A program made the position numbers and the translations under genes. Of a stretch of DNA of 39,556 nt, positions 1 through 8,647 are shown in pieces (within the stretch, counting starts at the first letter, position 1; each line of letters starts with the position of its first letter). This stretch comes from JAWXBM01 sp034440115 (GTDB lineage: Bacteria > Pseudomonadota > Gammaproteobacteria > Xanthomonadales > SZUA-36), in the NCBI GenBank assembly GCA_034440115.1, contig JAWXBM010000003.1:1-39556 (forward strand). Reading direction: 5' to 3'. The notes under the pieces were generated by a model that saw only the letters and a list, made by a program, of their open reading frames with translations, had not been told where the DNA came from and searched no databases.

Positions 1-1150
1 CGATTGAGCCGTGGCCACACAGGTCTTTAACGCGGTACAGATCGACTCCGGCCATTACTAGCCGGCTGGCAAAATCATGCCGTAAATCGTGAAAGCGGAA
101 GTTTTCTATTTTCGCCGCTGCCATCAGGTTGGGCCAAGAGGATTTCAGCTTGTCTATTTTCGAACCCGTTACCGGATTCGGAAATACCCATCCCTCACCA
201 CTTCCCTGGCCTTTCCATTTCTTCATCACGGCAAGGGCTTCACTGTTCAGTGGTACATGCCGGGTTTTGTTTGACTTTGCGTATCCGGCTCTGATCGTCA
301 CTCGTGGATTATCTTCCAGGTGAACTTGATCCCATTTCAAGGAAAGCACCTCGCCACGCCTCAAGCCAGTATTCATGGTTAACAGGACCAGCGGGGTTAG
401 ATGATCAGCGTATCCCTCGATCGCCGGGCGAGTCTCACGGCCTCGTGCAATGCTATGCACGTTTCCAGACTGCCTTGCCCTTGCCATCTGCTTATCGCGA
501 GCTATTAACGCCCCCAAGAGGCCTTTGCGCTCGTCATCAGCCAAGTATCGCACTCGCTTGTCATCTGGCGTTTTGACGGTGATTGAATCCCTACCGGCTC
601 CTGCAGGGTTGGATTCGATAATGCCCCATGACACAGCTTTGTTAAGTGCTGTTTTGAGTCCTGCCAGATCACGCTTGACCGTTGCAGGTTTTGCGGTCTT
701 GAGTCTGCTGGCCTTCCATTTCTCAAGCTGGAGCTCGTGCAGTTTGTCCAGGCGGGTATTCAGCAGCGGCTCACAACATGACAACAACCGCGCCACATTT
801 TGGTCGCCGGTCTTTTGGTTGGCTTTGGCGAAGTCCAGGTACTTACCTTTGAGAAACTTCTCAAGTGTTGGGGATGGGTTACGCTTTGAGTCGATTTTTT
901 TACCTTCGGCAAAATCTGCCTGCTTCTTTTTCGCAAACCCTCTGGCTTTATCCAGTGTCATGACACTGGCATCACCGACGTGTCGCTTGGTGCTCCGATC
1001 CAGCGCCACGCGCCAGACTTTCTTGCCGGTAGGCTGGACGCGGAGAATTAAACCTTGCAGGCCGGAGTCACGGAGTTCGTAAACTTTTTCCCTTGGGCGG
1101 CTGGATTTCGCCGTGTTCTCATTGAATCGGATTTCAGACAGTTTTGGCAT
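1..1150 (-). CDS. int: Tyrosine recombinase/integrase, 3' end beyond the window
   Basis: Phage or genomic-island integrase that would catalyse site-specific recombination. Reading down from the ATG at 1150, 383 codons are open to the window edge. The N-terminal part resembles the arm-binding and core-binding regions of tRNA-targeting integrases. The catalytic part shows the box I arginine in TGLRRGE (about R264), HDLRH (H354, R357) and the GH histidine (about H380). The tyrosine nucleophile would lie just beyond the edge. The gene starts about 150 bp from a tRNA-Pro 3'-half copy, the usual place for an integrase beside its attachment site, so the element extends left of the window. It appears intact as far as it can be read. 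Confidence 0.9.
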   Translation of the reverse strand, partial: MPKLSEIRFNENTAKSSRPREKVYELRDSGLQGLILRVQPTGKKVWRVALDRSTKRHVGDASVMTLDKARGFAKKKQADFAEGKKIDSKRNPSPTLEKFLKGKYLDFAKANQKTGDQNVARLLSCCEPLLNTRLDKLHELQLEKWKASRLKTAKPATVKRDLAGLKTALNKAVSWGIIESNPAGAGRDSITVKTPDDKRVRYLADDERKGLLGALIARDKQMARARQSGNVHSIARGRETRPAIEGYADHLTPLVLLTMNTGLRRGEVLSLKWDQVHLEDNPRVTIRAGYAKSNKTRHVPLNSEALAVMKKWKGQGSGEGWVFPNPVTGSKIDKLKSSWPNLMAAAKIENFRFHDLRHDFASRLVMAGVDLYRVKDLCGHGSI

Positions 1151-1172
1151 CTCTTATTCCCCTAAAATGGTC

Positions 1173-1196
1173 ACGAGGGCGCAAACGAGGGCGCAA
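1173..1196. repeat. Perfect tandem 12-mer upstream of the integrase
   Basis: Two adjacent copies of ACGAGGGCGCAA lie between the integrase start and the tRNA-Pro remnant. Direct repeats in this position are often integrase arm-type binding sites; that role is inferred. Confidence 0.5.
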
Positions 1197-1297
1197 AACA
1201 ACTATACGTGGATAGACAAAAAAAGACAACATACAACATTAAACCATTAATATCATGTAGTTATATGCCTATGTTATTGATCTGAAAAGGCTAATAA

Positions 1298-1347
1298 TTG
1301 CCTTCGGGAGGCAGGGGCCGGAGGTTCGAATCCTCTCACCCCGACCA
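1298..1347 (+). other. attachment site: 3' half of tRNA-Pro(CGG)
   Basis: These 50 bases fold as the second half of a tRNA: anticodon arm with loop TTCGGGA (anticodon CGG), variable region, T arm with loop TTCGAAT, acceptor strand CACCCCG, discriminator A and CCA. The matching 5' acceptor strand CGGGGTG and the D arm are absent; AT-rich sequence lies upstream instead. This is the classic footprint of an integrase that recombines at an anticodon loop and leaves a partial copy at the distal junction. The complete tRNA-Pro(CGG) should lie at the other end of the element, left of the window. The chromosome proper resumes to the right. Confidence 0.85.
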
Positions 1348-1357
1348 GAAATGAAAA

Positions 1358-1392
1358 AAGGCCGCTCTCACCTAAAAGGGGAGCGGTTTTTT
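1358..1392. terminator. Bidirectional intrinsic terminator
   Basis: Stem CCGCTC (1362-1367) pairs with GAGCGG (1381-1386), with T6 on the right and an A-run on the left. It can end transcription through the tRNA remnant and also that of the serine hydrolase arriving from the right. The T-run overlaps the stop codon of the hydrolase. Confidence 0.75.
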
Positions 1393-2590
1393 ATTTGTTG
1401 GTATCTGATGCCGCTTTTTGCAAAGCATCCGCAATCGCTTTGTACAACTCCGACTGCAATGCCCAATCCTCGTCTTTACTGGCATCGGGACGAGCGCTGT
1501 GCAGCGCGATCACCAGGTTTTCAGATGGGTTGATCAGAATACCCTGGCCGAAAATGCCAGATGCTTCAAATACTCCGCCCTGCCCTAGCCACCACAGATA
1601 GCCGTAACGGGAAGAGCCTTTGGAAGGTGTAATCGAATCCCGCACCCAGTGTTCGGGCAACACGCGTTCGCCGCTGGGCAAACGACCACTGTTCAGAGCA
1701 AACAATCCCAGCCTCCCGTAGTCACGTAACGTGGCATTGATGCAGCAGCCACCAAACTCGCCGCCACCCTCTTCGGTCAGGCCCCAACTGGCATCGGCTT
1801 CCATACCAAACGGCTGCCAGATTTTCTCCTCCAGGTAGGTTGAAAGGTTGTTACCAATAGCGGCTCGCAGCACATTACCAACCAGATTGGTTTCTGCGGT
1901 GTTGTAGTTGAAAGTTTTTCCCGGCTTGCCAACGGCTGGTTTGGCAGAAAGATACTTGTAAAGCTCCAGTGTCTCCCAGTTAGACTGATTGATGTCTGCC
2001 TCGGGATCCGCATAGGTTTCATCCCACTCAACTCCAGAAGCCATTTGCAGGATATTCCGAATGCTGGACTTGTCATAAGCAGAACCCTTCAAGCGTGGCA
2101 GGTAGTCGGTGACTTTTTCATCCACCGATTCAATATAACCATCAAGAATCGCAGCACCTACCAGCATGGAGGTGATGGACTTGGTAACAGAATAAGAAAT
2201 CCAGCGGGAGTTGCGGTCATTGCCCAGGCCATAACGCTCGTAGACAATTACTCCATCTTTGATCACCAATAATCCAGCAACGCTCTGCTTTTCAAAATAA
2301 TCAGCAACGGTCATTTTTGCACCGGCATTGGCCAACTCGACCGCATCAAGATCGACTGGCTTTTCTGGCAACTGCAACGGAAACTCACCTGCCCTTACCC
2401 AACGCACCGGAGCGATGCTGTCCATATTGCGATAGCCGGCCACCTGCTGCTGTGGAGTCCAGAACAGGATGTTTTCCTGCTGGCCAAAAAACTCGGCGTC
2501 AGTGGCAGGATCAACATAGGGAGCCTGGGCCAAAACTGGCAATGCGGAAAGCGCGATTAGCCAACAAAGAAGTAGTCTGGTTTTTTTCAT
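1391..2590 (-). CDS. Serine hydrolase, beta-lactamase class C/esterase family
   Basis: Predicted exported serine hydrolase of the PF00144 fold (class C beta-lactamases, esterases, 6-aminohexanoate-dimer-hydrolase-like enzymes). It has an N-terminal signal peptide (MKKTRLLLCW then a hydrophobic run ending ALPVLAQA). The catalytic S-x-x-K appears as SVTK (S134, K137), and a tyrosine motif YNT in FNYNTAETN (about residue 230) corresponds to the YxN position. The start at 2590 is preferred over an upstream in-frame start at 2644 because it places the signal peptide at the N terminus. The product is 399 residues. The natural substrate cannot be told; similar proteins are often esterases or amidases rather than true beta-lactamases. 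Confidence 0.85.
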   Translation of the reverse strand: MKKTRLLLCWLIALSALPVLAQAPYVDPATDAEFFGQQENILFWTPQQQVAGYRNMDSIAPVRWVRAGEFPLQLPEKPVDLDAVELANAGAKMTVADYFEKQSVAGLLVIKDGVIVYERYGLGNDRNSRWISYSVTKSITSMLVGAAILDGYIESVDEKVTDYLPRLKGSAYDKSSIRNILQMASGVEWDETYADPEADINQSNWETLELYKYLSAKPAVGKPGKTFNYNTAETNLVGNVLRAAIGNNLSTYLEEKIWQPFGMEADASWGLTEEGGGEFGGCCINATLRDYGRLGLFALNSGRLPSGERVLPEHWVRDSITPSKGSSRYGYLWWLGQGGVFEASGIFGQGILINPSENLVIALHSARPDASKDEDWALQSELYKAIADALQKAASDTNK

Positions 2591-2753
2591 CACCGCATCA
2601 TACCGAAATACAACAGAATGCCCTAGCCACAGTCCATCAAGCACAATCCGGCCGGGTTAATCAGTTGAAACGTGTCACAATCAGGCTCTGCGCAAAAAAA
2701 TCAAAAAAGCCACTTCGATAAAGCCACTCAGGAACTCATCAATTACTCACGTT

Positions 2754-3788
2754 ATGACTCATCCCTCTATTCAATATGAATTTGAACACCGGCCCGAAAT
2801 TGGCGAGTCCATCGAAATTTTCCCCGGAATTCGCTGGTTGCGTATGCCACTGCCTTTCATGCTGGGACACATCAACCTGTGGTTATTGGAAGATGATGAT
2901 CATTGGACCATCGTCGATACCGGTATCTACACGCCAGCCACACGTGACCATTGGGAAAGTGTTTTGTCTGAGCAACTGGCGGGCAAACCGGTTAATCGGG
3001 TACTGGTTACGCACCTGCATCCTGACCACGTGGGCTGTGCTGGTTGGCTATGTGAGCGATTCGATGCGCCACTATGGATGAGTCGGGAAGAATATCTGCT
3101 GTGCCGCGTTCTGGTTGCAGATACCGGTAAAGAAGTACCAATAGAAGCAATCCGTTTCTATGCCGCAGCGGGATTTCCGGAAACGGCACTGGAACGCTAT
3201 GAGAAAACTTTTGGCCGCTTCGGCTCCCTAGTTGCGCCTATGCCCCAGTCTTATCATCGCCTGTTCGACGGCATGAAGTTCAGGATTGGAGAAAACCTGT
3301 GGCGCGTCATCGTTGGCCAAGGGCATTCGGTTGAACATGCCTGTTTGTTTTGCGAACAACTGAATGTGCTGATTTCGGGCGACCAGATACTGCCGACCAT
3401 ATCGTCCAATGTCAGCGTCTACCCCACCGAGCCCAACGCCAACCCGCTGGATGATTGGTTGAGCACTTTGAGAATGCTGGCTGATGTTCTGCCTGCTGAT
3501 GTATTGGTCTTACCGGCGCACGGCAAGCCATTTCGCGGCGCGGCAATCCGTTTGAATGAATTGATAGCAGAACATCTGGATGGATTGGAAAAACTTAAAG
3601 CTTTGTGTTCAGAGCCTATTCGCGCAATTGATGCCTTCCCCGTCTTGTTCAAAAGCGTAATCAATGACAACAACCTGATCATGGCGACTGGCGAGTCCAT
3701 AGCCCACCTCCACTATTTGCTTGAACTCGGCGAAATCACCAGCCGCACTGACCAAGCGGGTACACGTTGGTACGAACTGGCCAAATGA
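2754..3788 (+). CDS. MBL-fold metallohydrolase (LACTB2-like)
   Basis: Metallo-beta-lactamase-fold hydrolase of 344 residues. The di-zinc signature THLHPDHVG is at residues 86-94. Downstream metal ligands are visible as the His in GQGHSVEH, the Asp in LISGDQILP and the His in LPAHGKPF. The C-terminal 80 residues look helical with a winged-helix-like end, as in LACTB2 and glyoxalase-II-like proteins. The reaction is not determinable; thioester hydrolysis is typical of relatives. It stands alone on the plus strand, divergent from the serine hydrolase and convergent with the membrane protein that follows. Confidence 0.85.
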   Translation: MTHPSIQYEFEHRPEIGESIEIFPGIRWLRMPLPFMLGHINLWLLEDDDHWTIVDTGIYTPATRDHWESVLSEQLAGKPVNRVLVTHLHPDHVGCAGWLCERFDAPLWMSREEYLLCRVLVADTGKEVPIEAIRFYAAAGFPETALERYEKTFGRFGSLVAPMPQSYHRLFDGMKFRIGENLWRVIVGQGHSVEHACLFCEQLNVLISGDQILPTISSNVSVYPTEPNANPLDDWLSTLRMLADVLPADVLVLPAHGKPFRGAAIRLNELIAEHLDGLEKLKALCSEPIRAIDAFPVLFKSVINDNNLIMATGESIAHLHYLLELGEITSRTDQAGTRWYELAK

Positions 3789-3799
3789 TTTAGCTGGGC

Positions 3800-4444
3800 T
3801 CAGTGTGTATGTCCAGCCGCATGGCCACGATGTACCAGGCTATGAATGATGGTGCCAATGATCACAGCCTGTAAGATCAGAATGGCCTGCTCGCCGGCCA
3901 ACGGTAATAGCCATTCACTGAATTCAAAACCCAGTACCGTCGCCGCAGCCATGCCTACCAATGTCAACCAGGCGATGCGATCACCAAAGGCGGGCTGGAC
4001 GACCAGCCACAACATCAAACCTACTCCAAAACGATGCAGAATGATGGCCAGTCCCAAGCCATCACCGCTACCCTGCCCGCTACTCGCCAGGCCGGCACCG
4101 TCCAGGCCAGCGTGCAGGATCAGGCCTATCAGGGCAAAACTCAGGCTGGCCAAGTGCAAAGTTTCGGCTGCCCGCCGGATCAGAAACTCCAGTATGCCTG
4201 GCAACAGATAGCCAGCCAAAACCAGCAACAAAGAAACCCACCCTAAAGCTGCTGCGGTTTCAGGTACCAGCAGCACGACAACCAGTAAAACCAGGATCAC
4301 CACGATCAACTGATCAACGGTTTTGGCCAGTCGCCCGCCACGCGAAAGCCAGAGGAAAAGAGCTGGCCCAGCGAAGGTTGTGATCAGGGAAAGCAGCAGC
4401 ACAGTTACGCCCGAAGTCAGAAAAAAGGGAGAGCATACTAACAC
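3800..4444 (-). CDS. Integral membrane protein with ZIP-like motifs
   Basis: A 214-residue protein of about seven hydrophobic segments ending in a His-containing tail (HRGHAAGHTH). Two segments carry ILHAGLDGAGLA and AIILHRFGVG, reminiscent of the HNxxDG and HExxxx metal-binding helices of ZIP metal transporters. The second motif lacks the usual Glu and the protein is shorter than typical ZIPs. I therefore call it a membrane protein with ZIP-like features, not a proven metal transporter. The start is an assumed GTG at 4444; an internal GTG near codon 15 is also possible. Confidence 0.6.
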   Translation of the reverse strand: MLVCSPFFLTSGVTVLLLSLITTFAGPALFLWLSRGGRLAKTVDQLIVVILVLLVVVLLVPETAAALGWVSLLLVLAGYLLPGILEFLIRRAAETLHLASLSFALIGLILHAGLDGAGLASSGQGSGDGLGLAIILHRFGVGLMLWLVVQPAFGDRIAWLTLVGMAAATVLGFEFSEWLLPLAGEQAILILQAVIIGTIIHSLVHRGHAAGHTH

Positions 4445-4519
4445 AACCGGGTAAGCCTGCCTTTGCCCCCTGCAGCATGATTGCTAGAATAGACCCACCT
4501 CAGCCCATGAAAGACTCGA

Positions 4520-5155
4520 GTGGACACTTCAATAATCGAAAAAATAATAGCTGATTGCAATGCTGAACATGCTGCAGACCACGAGTTGCAGGACCTGCTC
4601 GCGGTTGTGGCCGAGCGGCATGGGCGCTTGGCCAATTCACAGGAAATTGAATCAGCCACCCGCTTTGTCCGTTCATACATCGACCAGGCACCTTACATGA
4701 TGAAAGTGGCCTGGACCGCAGCCGGCAGCATAGGCCTGGAAAGCGCGATGGAGCGAATTCTGCATGTGGTGCAATCCTACTGGGAAAAGGATGACGACAT
4801 CATCCCAGACAATCTGGGCATGATCGGCCTGCTGGATGATGCCTATTGTTCATTGTGTGCGCTGCAGGCGGTATCCGATCATTTCCAATTACAAACTGGT
4901 AAGTACCTGTTTCCGGATGATTTGAGTGCCGCCAACCGTATCATGCGTAAAATCATTGGCGAACCCTACGCCTCTGAGCTGGACAAACTGGTGATGAATA
5001 CCATGCGCGAATCCGGTGCTATAGATTCCATGAAACGGTTGGCAAGCAATGAAAAACAGTTGGATTTTGCCCGTCAAAGTACTATCTGGAATCACGGTCC
5101 GGCTGGCGATATGGGCGTTAAGGCCCTGGAAGGCATTGGTCTGCTGGGCGATTAA
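4520..5155 (+). CDS. DUF1232/YkvA-like protein
   Basis: A 211-residue soluble protein with a central segment (YWEKDDDIIPDNLGMIGLLDD, about residues 91-111) resembling the DUF1232 (YkvA) signature of the type D-x-I-P-D-x3-x-G-x-x-D-D. The N terminus is helical; the C terminus is uncharacterised. The start is a GTG at 4520, since no in-frame ATG lies upstream near it; a Shine-Dalgarno sequence is not obvious. It is transcribed towards pepQ. No function is established for this group. Confidence 0.7.
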   Translation: MDTSIIEKIIADCNAEHAADHELQDLLAVVAERHGRLANSQEIESATRFVRSYIDQAPYMMKVAWTAAGSIGLESAMERILHVVQSYWEKDDDIIPDNLGMIGLLDDAYCSLCALQAVSDHFQLQTGKYLFPDDLSAANRIMRKIIGEPYASELDKLVMNTMRESGAIDSMKRLASNEKQLDFARQSTIWNHGPAGDMGVKALEGIGLLGD

Positions 5156-5172
5156 GTCCTCAGTGAACCTCT

Positions 5173-6486
5173 CTAAATTGCCGCGAACGCATCTCTGGTA
5201 AGGTTTTCACCACCTGAGTCAGTTACCACCAAATTGTCTTCAATGCGGATGCCTCCATAAGGCAGGTATCGTGCAATAGCGTCCCAATTGACCGCCCCCG
5301 CATCACCGTTTTGTTTCCATTCCGCCAATAGCGATGGAATGAAATAAAGTCCAGGCTCAATGGTCAGCACATTGCCAGCTTCCAGTTCACGGGTTAAGCG
5401 CAAATAGGGATTGCCTTCCGGGCGGAGCAAATCCTTGCCATCGTTATCCACCAGGCCTGCGACATCATGCGTTTGCAGGCCAATGAAATGTCCCAGACCA
5501 TGTGGAAAGAAAACGCTGCTCAGGCCAGAGGCAACGGCATCTTCTGCTGACAGATTAATAATGCCCGCCGAACGAAGCACTTCAGCAATCTGCCGATGCG
5601 CTTGCAGGTGCAAAGCAGGATAAGACAGGCCCGCCCTGACCTGGCCAGCCAGGTTCAATTCGACCGTATCCATAGCCGCAATCAGATCGCTGAACTCGCC
5701 ACTGTGGGCCGCGTAGGTACGGGTAATATCAGCAGCATAGGCATAGTGAGTGGCACCCGCATCAATCAGGAAGGACCTGGATTCGGCGGGTACAGCGCGC
5801 AATCGTTGCTGGTAATGCAAAACCGCTGCATGTTCATTGATCGCCACAATATTGTTATAAGGCAGCTCAGCGTCGTTCTGCCGCGCGCTGCGCAAATAAG
5901 CCACGTGGATATCAAACTCACTTTCGCCTGCCAGAAATGCATCTCGTGCAGCCAGATGGGCCGCAGCAGCAACACCAGAGGCTTGCCGCATACAGGCCAA
6001 TTCATAATCCGTCTTGCGAGTTCGCTGCAAATGTAAACGCATAAGCAGGCTCGCGGGATTGATGGCTTCGGTAGCAAAAGCCGTTTGCAGTTCGCTACAA
6101 TCACCCAAAGCAACCAGCGGACCGGATAACTGTCTCACTGCAGCTTTCCAGCTTGCCGGGTCAGTCACAACCCGAACATCGAATTGATCAGCCCACCAGG
6201 AATCCGGGTCGGAAGGCGGCATATGCCAGTAATCTTCTGGCTGGTAGTACCACAACTCGGCTTGTTCACCGGGACGAATAATCAGCAGGCTGTCGTGATG
6301 GTGTGTCAATGGCAGCCAGGCCAGGAAATGCGGATTCGGCCGGAACGGATATACATAATCATCCAGGAAGCTCACCATGGGGCTACCCGAATGAATCACA
6401 ATTGCTGAAATGCTTTCAGCCTCCATTGCTCCCTCCCAACGTTTCTGAATCTCAGCAATGTGATTGGCATAGTGCGAATGAATCAT
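5173..6486 (-). CDS. pepQ: Xaa-Pro dipeptidase
   Basis: Cytosolic metallodipeptidase (M24B, creatinase fold) that hydrolyses dipeptides with C-terminal proline. At 437 residues it is the usual PepQ length. The five metal ligands are recognisable: two Asp in LIDAGATHYAYAADITRTYA, the His of FPHGLGHFIGLQTHD, the Glu of LTIEPGLYF and the Glu of GGIRIEDN. The ATG at 6486 is preceded by AGGA at good spacing. It stands alone on the minus strand, divergent from cysS. Confidence 0.93.
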   Translation of the reverse strand: MIHSHYANHIAEIQKRWEGAMEAESISAIVIHSGSPMVSFLDDYVYPFRPNPHFLAWLPLTHHHDSLLIIRPGEQAELWYYQPEDYWHMPPSDPDSWWADQFDVRVVTDPASWKAAVRQLSGPLVALGDCSELQTAFATEAINPASLLMRLHLQRTRKTDYELACMRQASGVAAAAHLAARDAFLAGESEFDIHVAYLRSARQNDAELPYNNIVAINEHAAVLHYQQRLRAVPAESRSFLIDAGATHYAYAADITRTYAAHSGEFSDLIAAMDTVELNLAGQVRAGLSYPALHLQAHRQIAEVLRSAGIINLSAEDAVASGLSSVFFPHGLGHFIGLQTHDVAGLVDNDGKDLLRPEGNPYLRLTRELEAGNVLTIEPGLYFIPSLLAEWKQNGDAGAVNWDAIARYLPYGGIRIEDNLVVTDSGGENLTRDAFAAI

Positions 6487-6679
6487 GTGAATTCCTGTAT
6501 TTGATTCTGGTTCTTTCGGGAAATGTCACCTTAATCAGGAGACTGCTTGGTTACCGGCACAGCAATATTGATAGAATATGTGGCTTCGCGCCGGGGCTTA
6601 GGATAAATGAAGTAAGCCGGCAAAGTTAACGAAAAGCACTTTGAATGCAGTCAGTGCAACAGGCAATGCAGGAGCGTTC

Positions 6680-8065
6680 TTGTCCATTCAGCTTTACAAC
6701 ACCCTGAGCAGGGAAAAACAGCCGTTCCAGCCGGTTGATCCGAAGCGGGTAACACTGTACGTTTGCGGCCCCACTGTTTACAACTACGCTCACATTGGCA
6801 ATGCCCGTCCGGCGGTTATTTTTGACCTGTTGCGGCGCGTATTGGAGTTGCACTATCCGAATGTGGTTTACGCTCGCAACATCACTGATGTCGATGACAA
6901 AATCAACGCGTCGGCTGCCGAATTGGGTGTGCCCATTGAAACCATCTCTGCCCGCTTTACGCAAATCTACCTTGACGACATGGCGGCATTGGGTGTGCGC
7001 GAACCCACGATTGGCCCGCGCGCCACCGAGCATATTCCGCAAATGATCAGAATGATTGAGCGCCTGATTGCTGCAGGTCATGCCTATGCGGCAGAAGGCC
7101 ACGTGTTGTTCGATGTGGAGTCCTTCCAACAATATGGCGCCCTGTCGCGGCGCGATATGCGCGAAATGGTGGCCGGTGCACGCATCGAAGTGGCGCCTTA
7201 TAAAAAGCATCCTGGCGATTTCGTACTGTGGAAGCCTTCCGAAGACCCGCAACCCGGTTGGGACAGCCCTTGGGGCTGGGGTCGCCCTGGTTGGCACCTT
7301 GAATGTTCTGCCATGGCGGAAACGCATCTGGGTGAAACCATCGATATTCACGGTGGTGGCCAGGATCTGGTTTTCCCCCATCACGAGAACGAAATTGCCC
7401 AAAGTGTTTGTACGCATGGTGGTAAACCGTTTGCGCGATTCTGGCTGCACAACGGCTTTGTCACCATGGAAAAGCGCAAGATGTCCAAGTCGCTGGGTAA
7501 TACCTTGCTGGTGCACGAATTGCTTAAGCAATGGCCCGGCGAGGTGCTGCGTTTCTTACTCCTGACCTCCCATTATCATCAGCCTTTGGACTGGTCCAAT
7601 CAGGAGTTGGAGCGCGCTCGTCGCACTCTGGATCGCCTTTATGGCGTGCTGCGAACTGCCAGCGATGCCTTTGGGCCATTCAAAGCTGCAAGCAGGCCAT
7701 CGGAAGCCTTTCTTGATGCCCTGCGTGATGATCTCAACACACCGGTCGCCCTGGCAGAATTCAATCGGCTGGCACGCGAATTGGCCAATGCCACGGAACA
7801 AGAGATTGCCAGGACATTGGCGGCCGATCTGCTGGCGAATGGTGAATTGATTGGCCTGCTGCAACTGGCGCCGGAGCAATGGTTTTCTGCGGGCGTGAGC
7901 GATGCGGAAAGCGGCCAGATCGAAAAGCTGATTGAACAACGCAATGCCGCCCGTGATGCACGCAATTGGGTTGAAGCTGACCGCATCCGCGATGAACTTA
8001 CCGGTATGGGAATTTTGCTGGAAGACAGTGAAGGCACGACGCGCTGGCGCCGTGTTGAATCCTGA
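6680..8065 (+). CDS. cysS: Cysteinyl-tRNA synthetase
   Basis: Class I synthetase charging tRNA-Cys with cysteine. The HIGH-type motif appears as AHIGNARP after the zinc ligand in CGPTVYNY. The other zinc ligands are in WHLECSAM and PHHENE, and the KMSKS loop is KMSKSLGN. The C-terminal anticodon-binding part is complete. I chose the TTG at 6680 because AGGAG (6670-6674) lies five bases upstream and the protein then begins SIQLYNTLSR, matching the family N terminus. A longer reading from TTG 6641 would add 13 unconserved residues. The product is 461 residues. sufE follows 20 bp downstream and may be co-transcribed. Confidence 0.95.
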   Translation: MSIQLYNTLSREKQPFQPVDPKRVTLYVCGPTVYNYAHIGNARPAVIFDLLRRVLELHYPNVVYARNITDVDDKINASAAELGVPIETISARFTQIYLDDMAALGVREPTIGPRATEHIPQMIRMIERLIAAGHAYAAEGHVLFDVESFQQYGALSRRDMREMVAGARIEVAPYKKHPGDFVLWKPSEDPQPGWDSPWGWGRPGWHLECSAMAETHLGETIDIHGGGQDLVFPHHENEIAQSVCTHGGKPFARFWLHNGFVTMEKRKMSKSLGNTLLVHELLKQWPGEVLRFLLLTSHYHQPLDWSNQELERARRTLDRLYGVLRTASDAFGPFKAASRPSEAFLDALRDDLNTPVALAEFNRLARELANATEQEIARTLAADLLANGELIGLLQLAPEQWFSAGVSDAESGQIEKLIEQRNAARDARNWVEADRIRDELTGMGILLEDSEGTTRWRRVES

Positions 8066-8085
8066 CAACACCATGGAATGCGACC

Positions 8086-8505
8086 ATGCATGATCCCAAG
8101 GCAGCCCAGGAAGAAATCATCCAGTCGTTTGGAATGTTCAGCGAGTGGCTGGATAGATACCAGTATCTGATTGACCTGGGGCGCAAACTGGCACCTCTGG
8201 ATGACGCGGAAAAAACGGATGACAAACTGCTGGCTGGCTGTCAGTCAAAAGTTTGGCTTTATCTCGAAGGCAATCCTGAGGAAATTCGCATCCGCGCCAA
8301 CAGTGATGCAGCCATTGTCTCCGGTTTGATTGCGCTGTTGATCGATGTCTATTCCGGTTGCAGTGCTGAGCAGATTATCAACACAGAGCCTTATTTCATT
8401 GAAAAAATCGGGCTTGCAGAGCACCTCTCATCTACCCGGGCCAATGGCTTGCACGCTATGTTGCACGCCATACTCGACTACGCCCAGGCACAGCTCGCTA
8501 CCTGA
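8086..8505 (+). CDS. sufE: SufE-family cysteine desulfurase sulfur acceptor
   Basis: SufE/CsdE-type protein that takes persulfide sulfur from a cysteine desulfurase for Fe-S cluster assembly. At 139 residues it is full length. The acceptor cysteine is C52 in LLAGCQSKVW, the conserved SufE context, and the C-terminal RANGLHAMLHAI is also typical. No SufS or SufBCD genes are nearby, so it could serve a CsdA-like partner encoded elsewhere. It lies 20 bp after cysS and before a pair of REP-like repeats. Confidence 0.92.
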   Translation: MHDPKAAQEEIIQSFGMFSEWLDRYQYLIDLGRKLAPLDDAEKTDDKLLAGCQSKVWLYLEGNPEEIRIRANSDAAIVSGLIALLIDVYSGCSAEQIINTEPYFIEKIGLAEHLSSTRANGLHAMLHAILDYAQAQLAT

Positions 8506-8514
8506 GTTGCCAAT

Positions 8515-8582
8515 TCGCGCGCAAGGCGCGCTCCTACACATAGCCGACCCATTACTTTATCGCGAGCATGGCTCGCTCCTAC
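8515..8582. repeat. Two REP-like palindromes
   Basis: TCGCGCGCAAGGCGCGCTCCTAC (written here as the span 8515-8537) and a related copy at 8560-8582 both end in CGCTCCTAC. Each forms a GC-rich hairpin with a TCCTAC tail, as in REP elements of Pseudomonas and related bacteria. Further copies occur across the window. Confidence 0.75.
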
Positions 8583-8599
8583 AAAAATCACGGACAAAA

Positions 8600-8625
8600 A
8601 AAGCCCCGCCGAAGCGGGGCTTTTC
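8600..8625. terminator. Intrinsic terminator between sufE and ompA
   Basis: Perfect stem AAGCCCCGC / GCGGGGCTT with a CGAA loop, flanked by an A-run on the left and TTTTCT on the right. It serves the convergent ompA-family gene and probably sufE as well. Confidence 0.85.
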
Positions 8626-8647
8626 TATTACTTACGCTGCTGTCGTA

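Noticed and set aside
450..1082. A 210-codon open frame on the plus strand
   Set aside because: It lies antisense to the integrase, whose motifs are clear, and shows no family signature.
1298..1347. A complete tRNA gene
   Set aside because: The 5' acceptor strand and D arm are missing, so only the 3' half is present.
1391..2590. A true class C beta-lactamase
   Set aside because: The SxxK and Tyr motifs fit the broader esterase/hydrolase family, and nothing specific to AmpC is visible.
6626..7531. A 301-codon minus-strand frame
   Set aside because: It is the shadow of cysS, whose HIGH and KMSKS motifs are on the plus strand.
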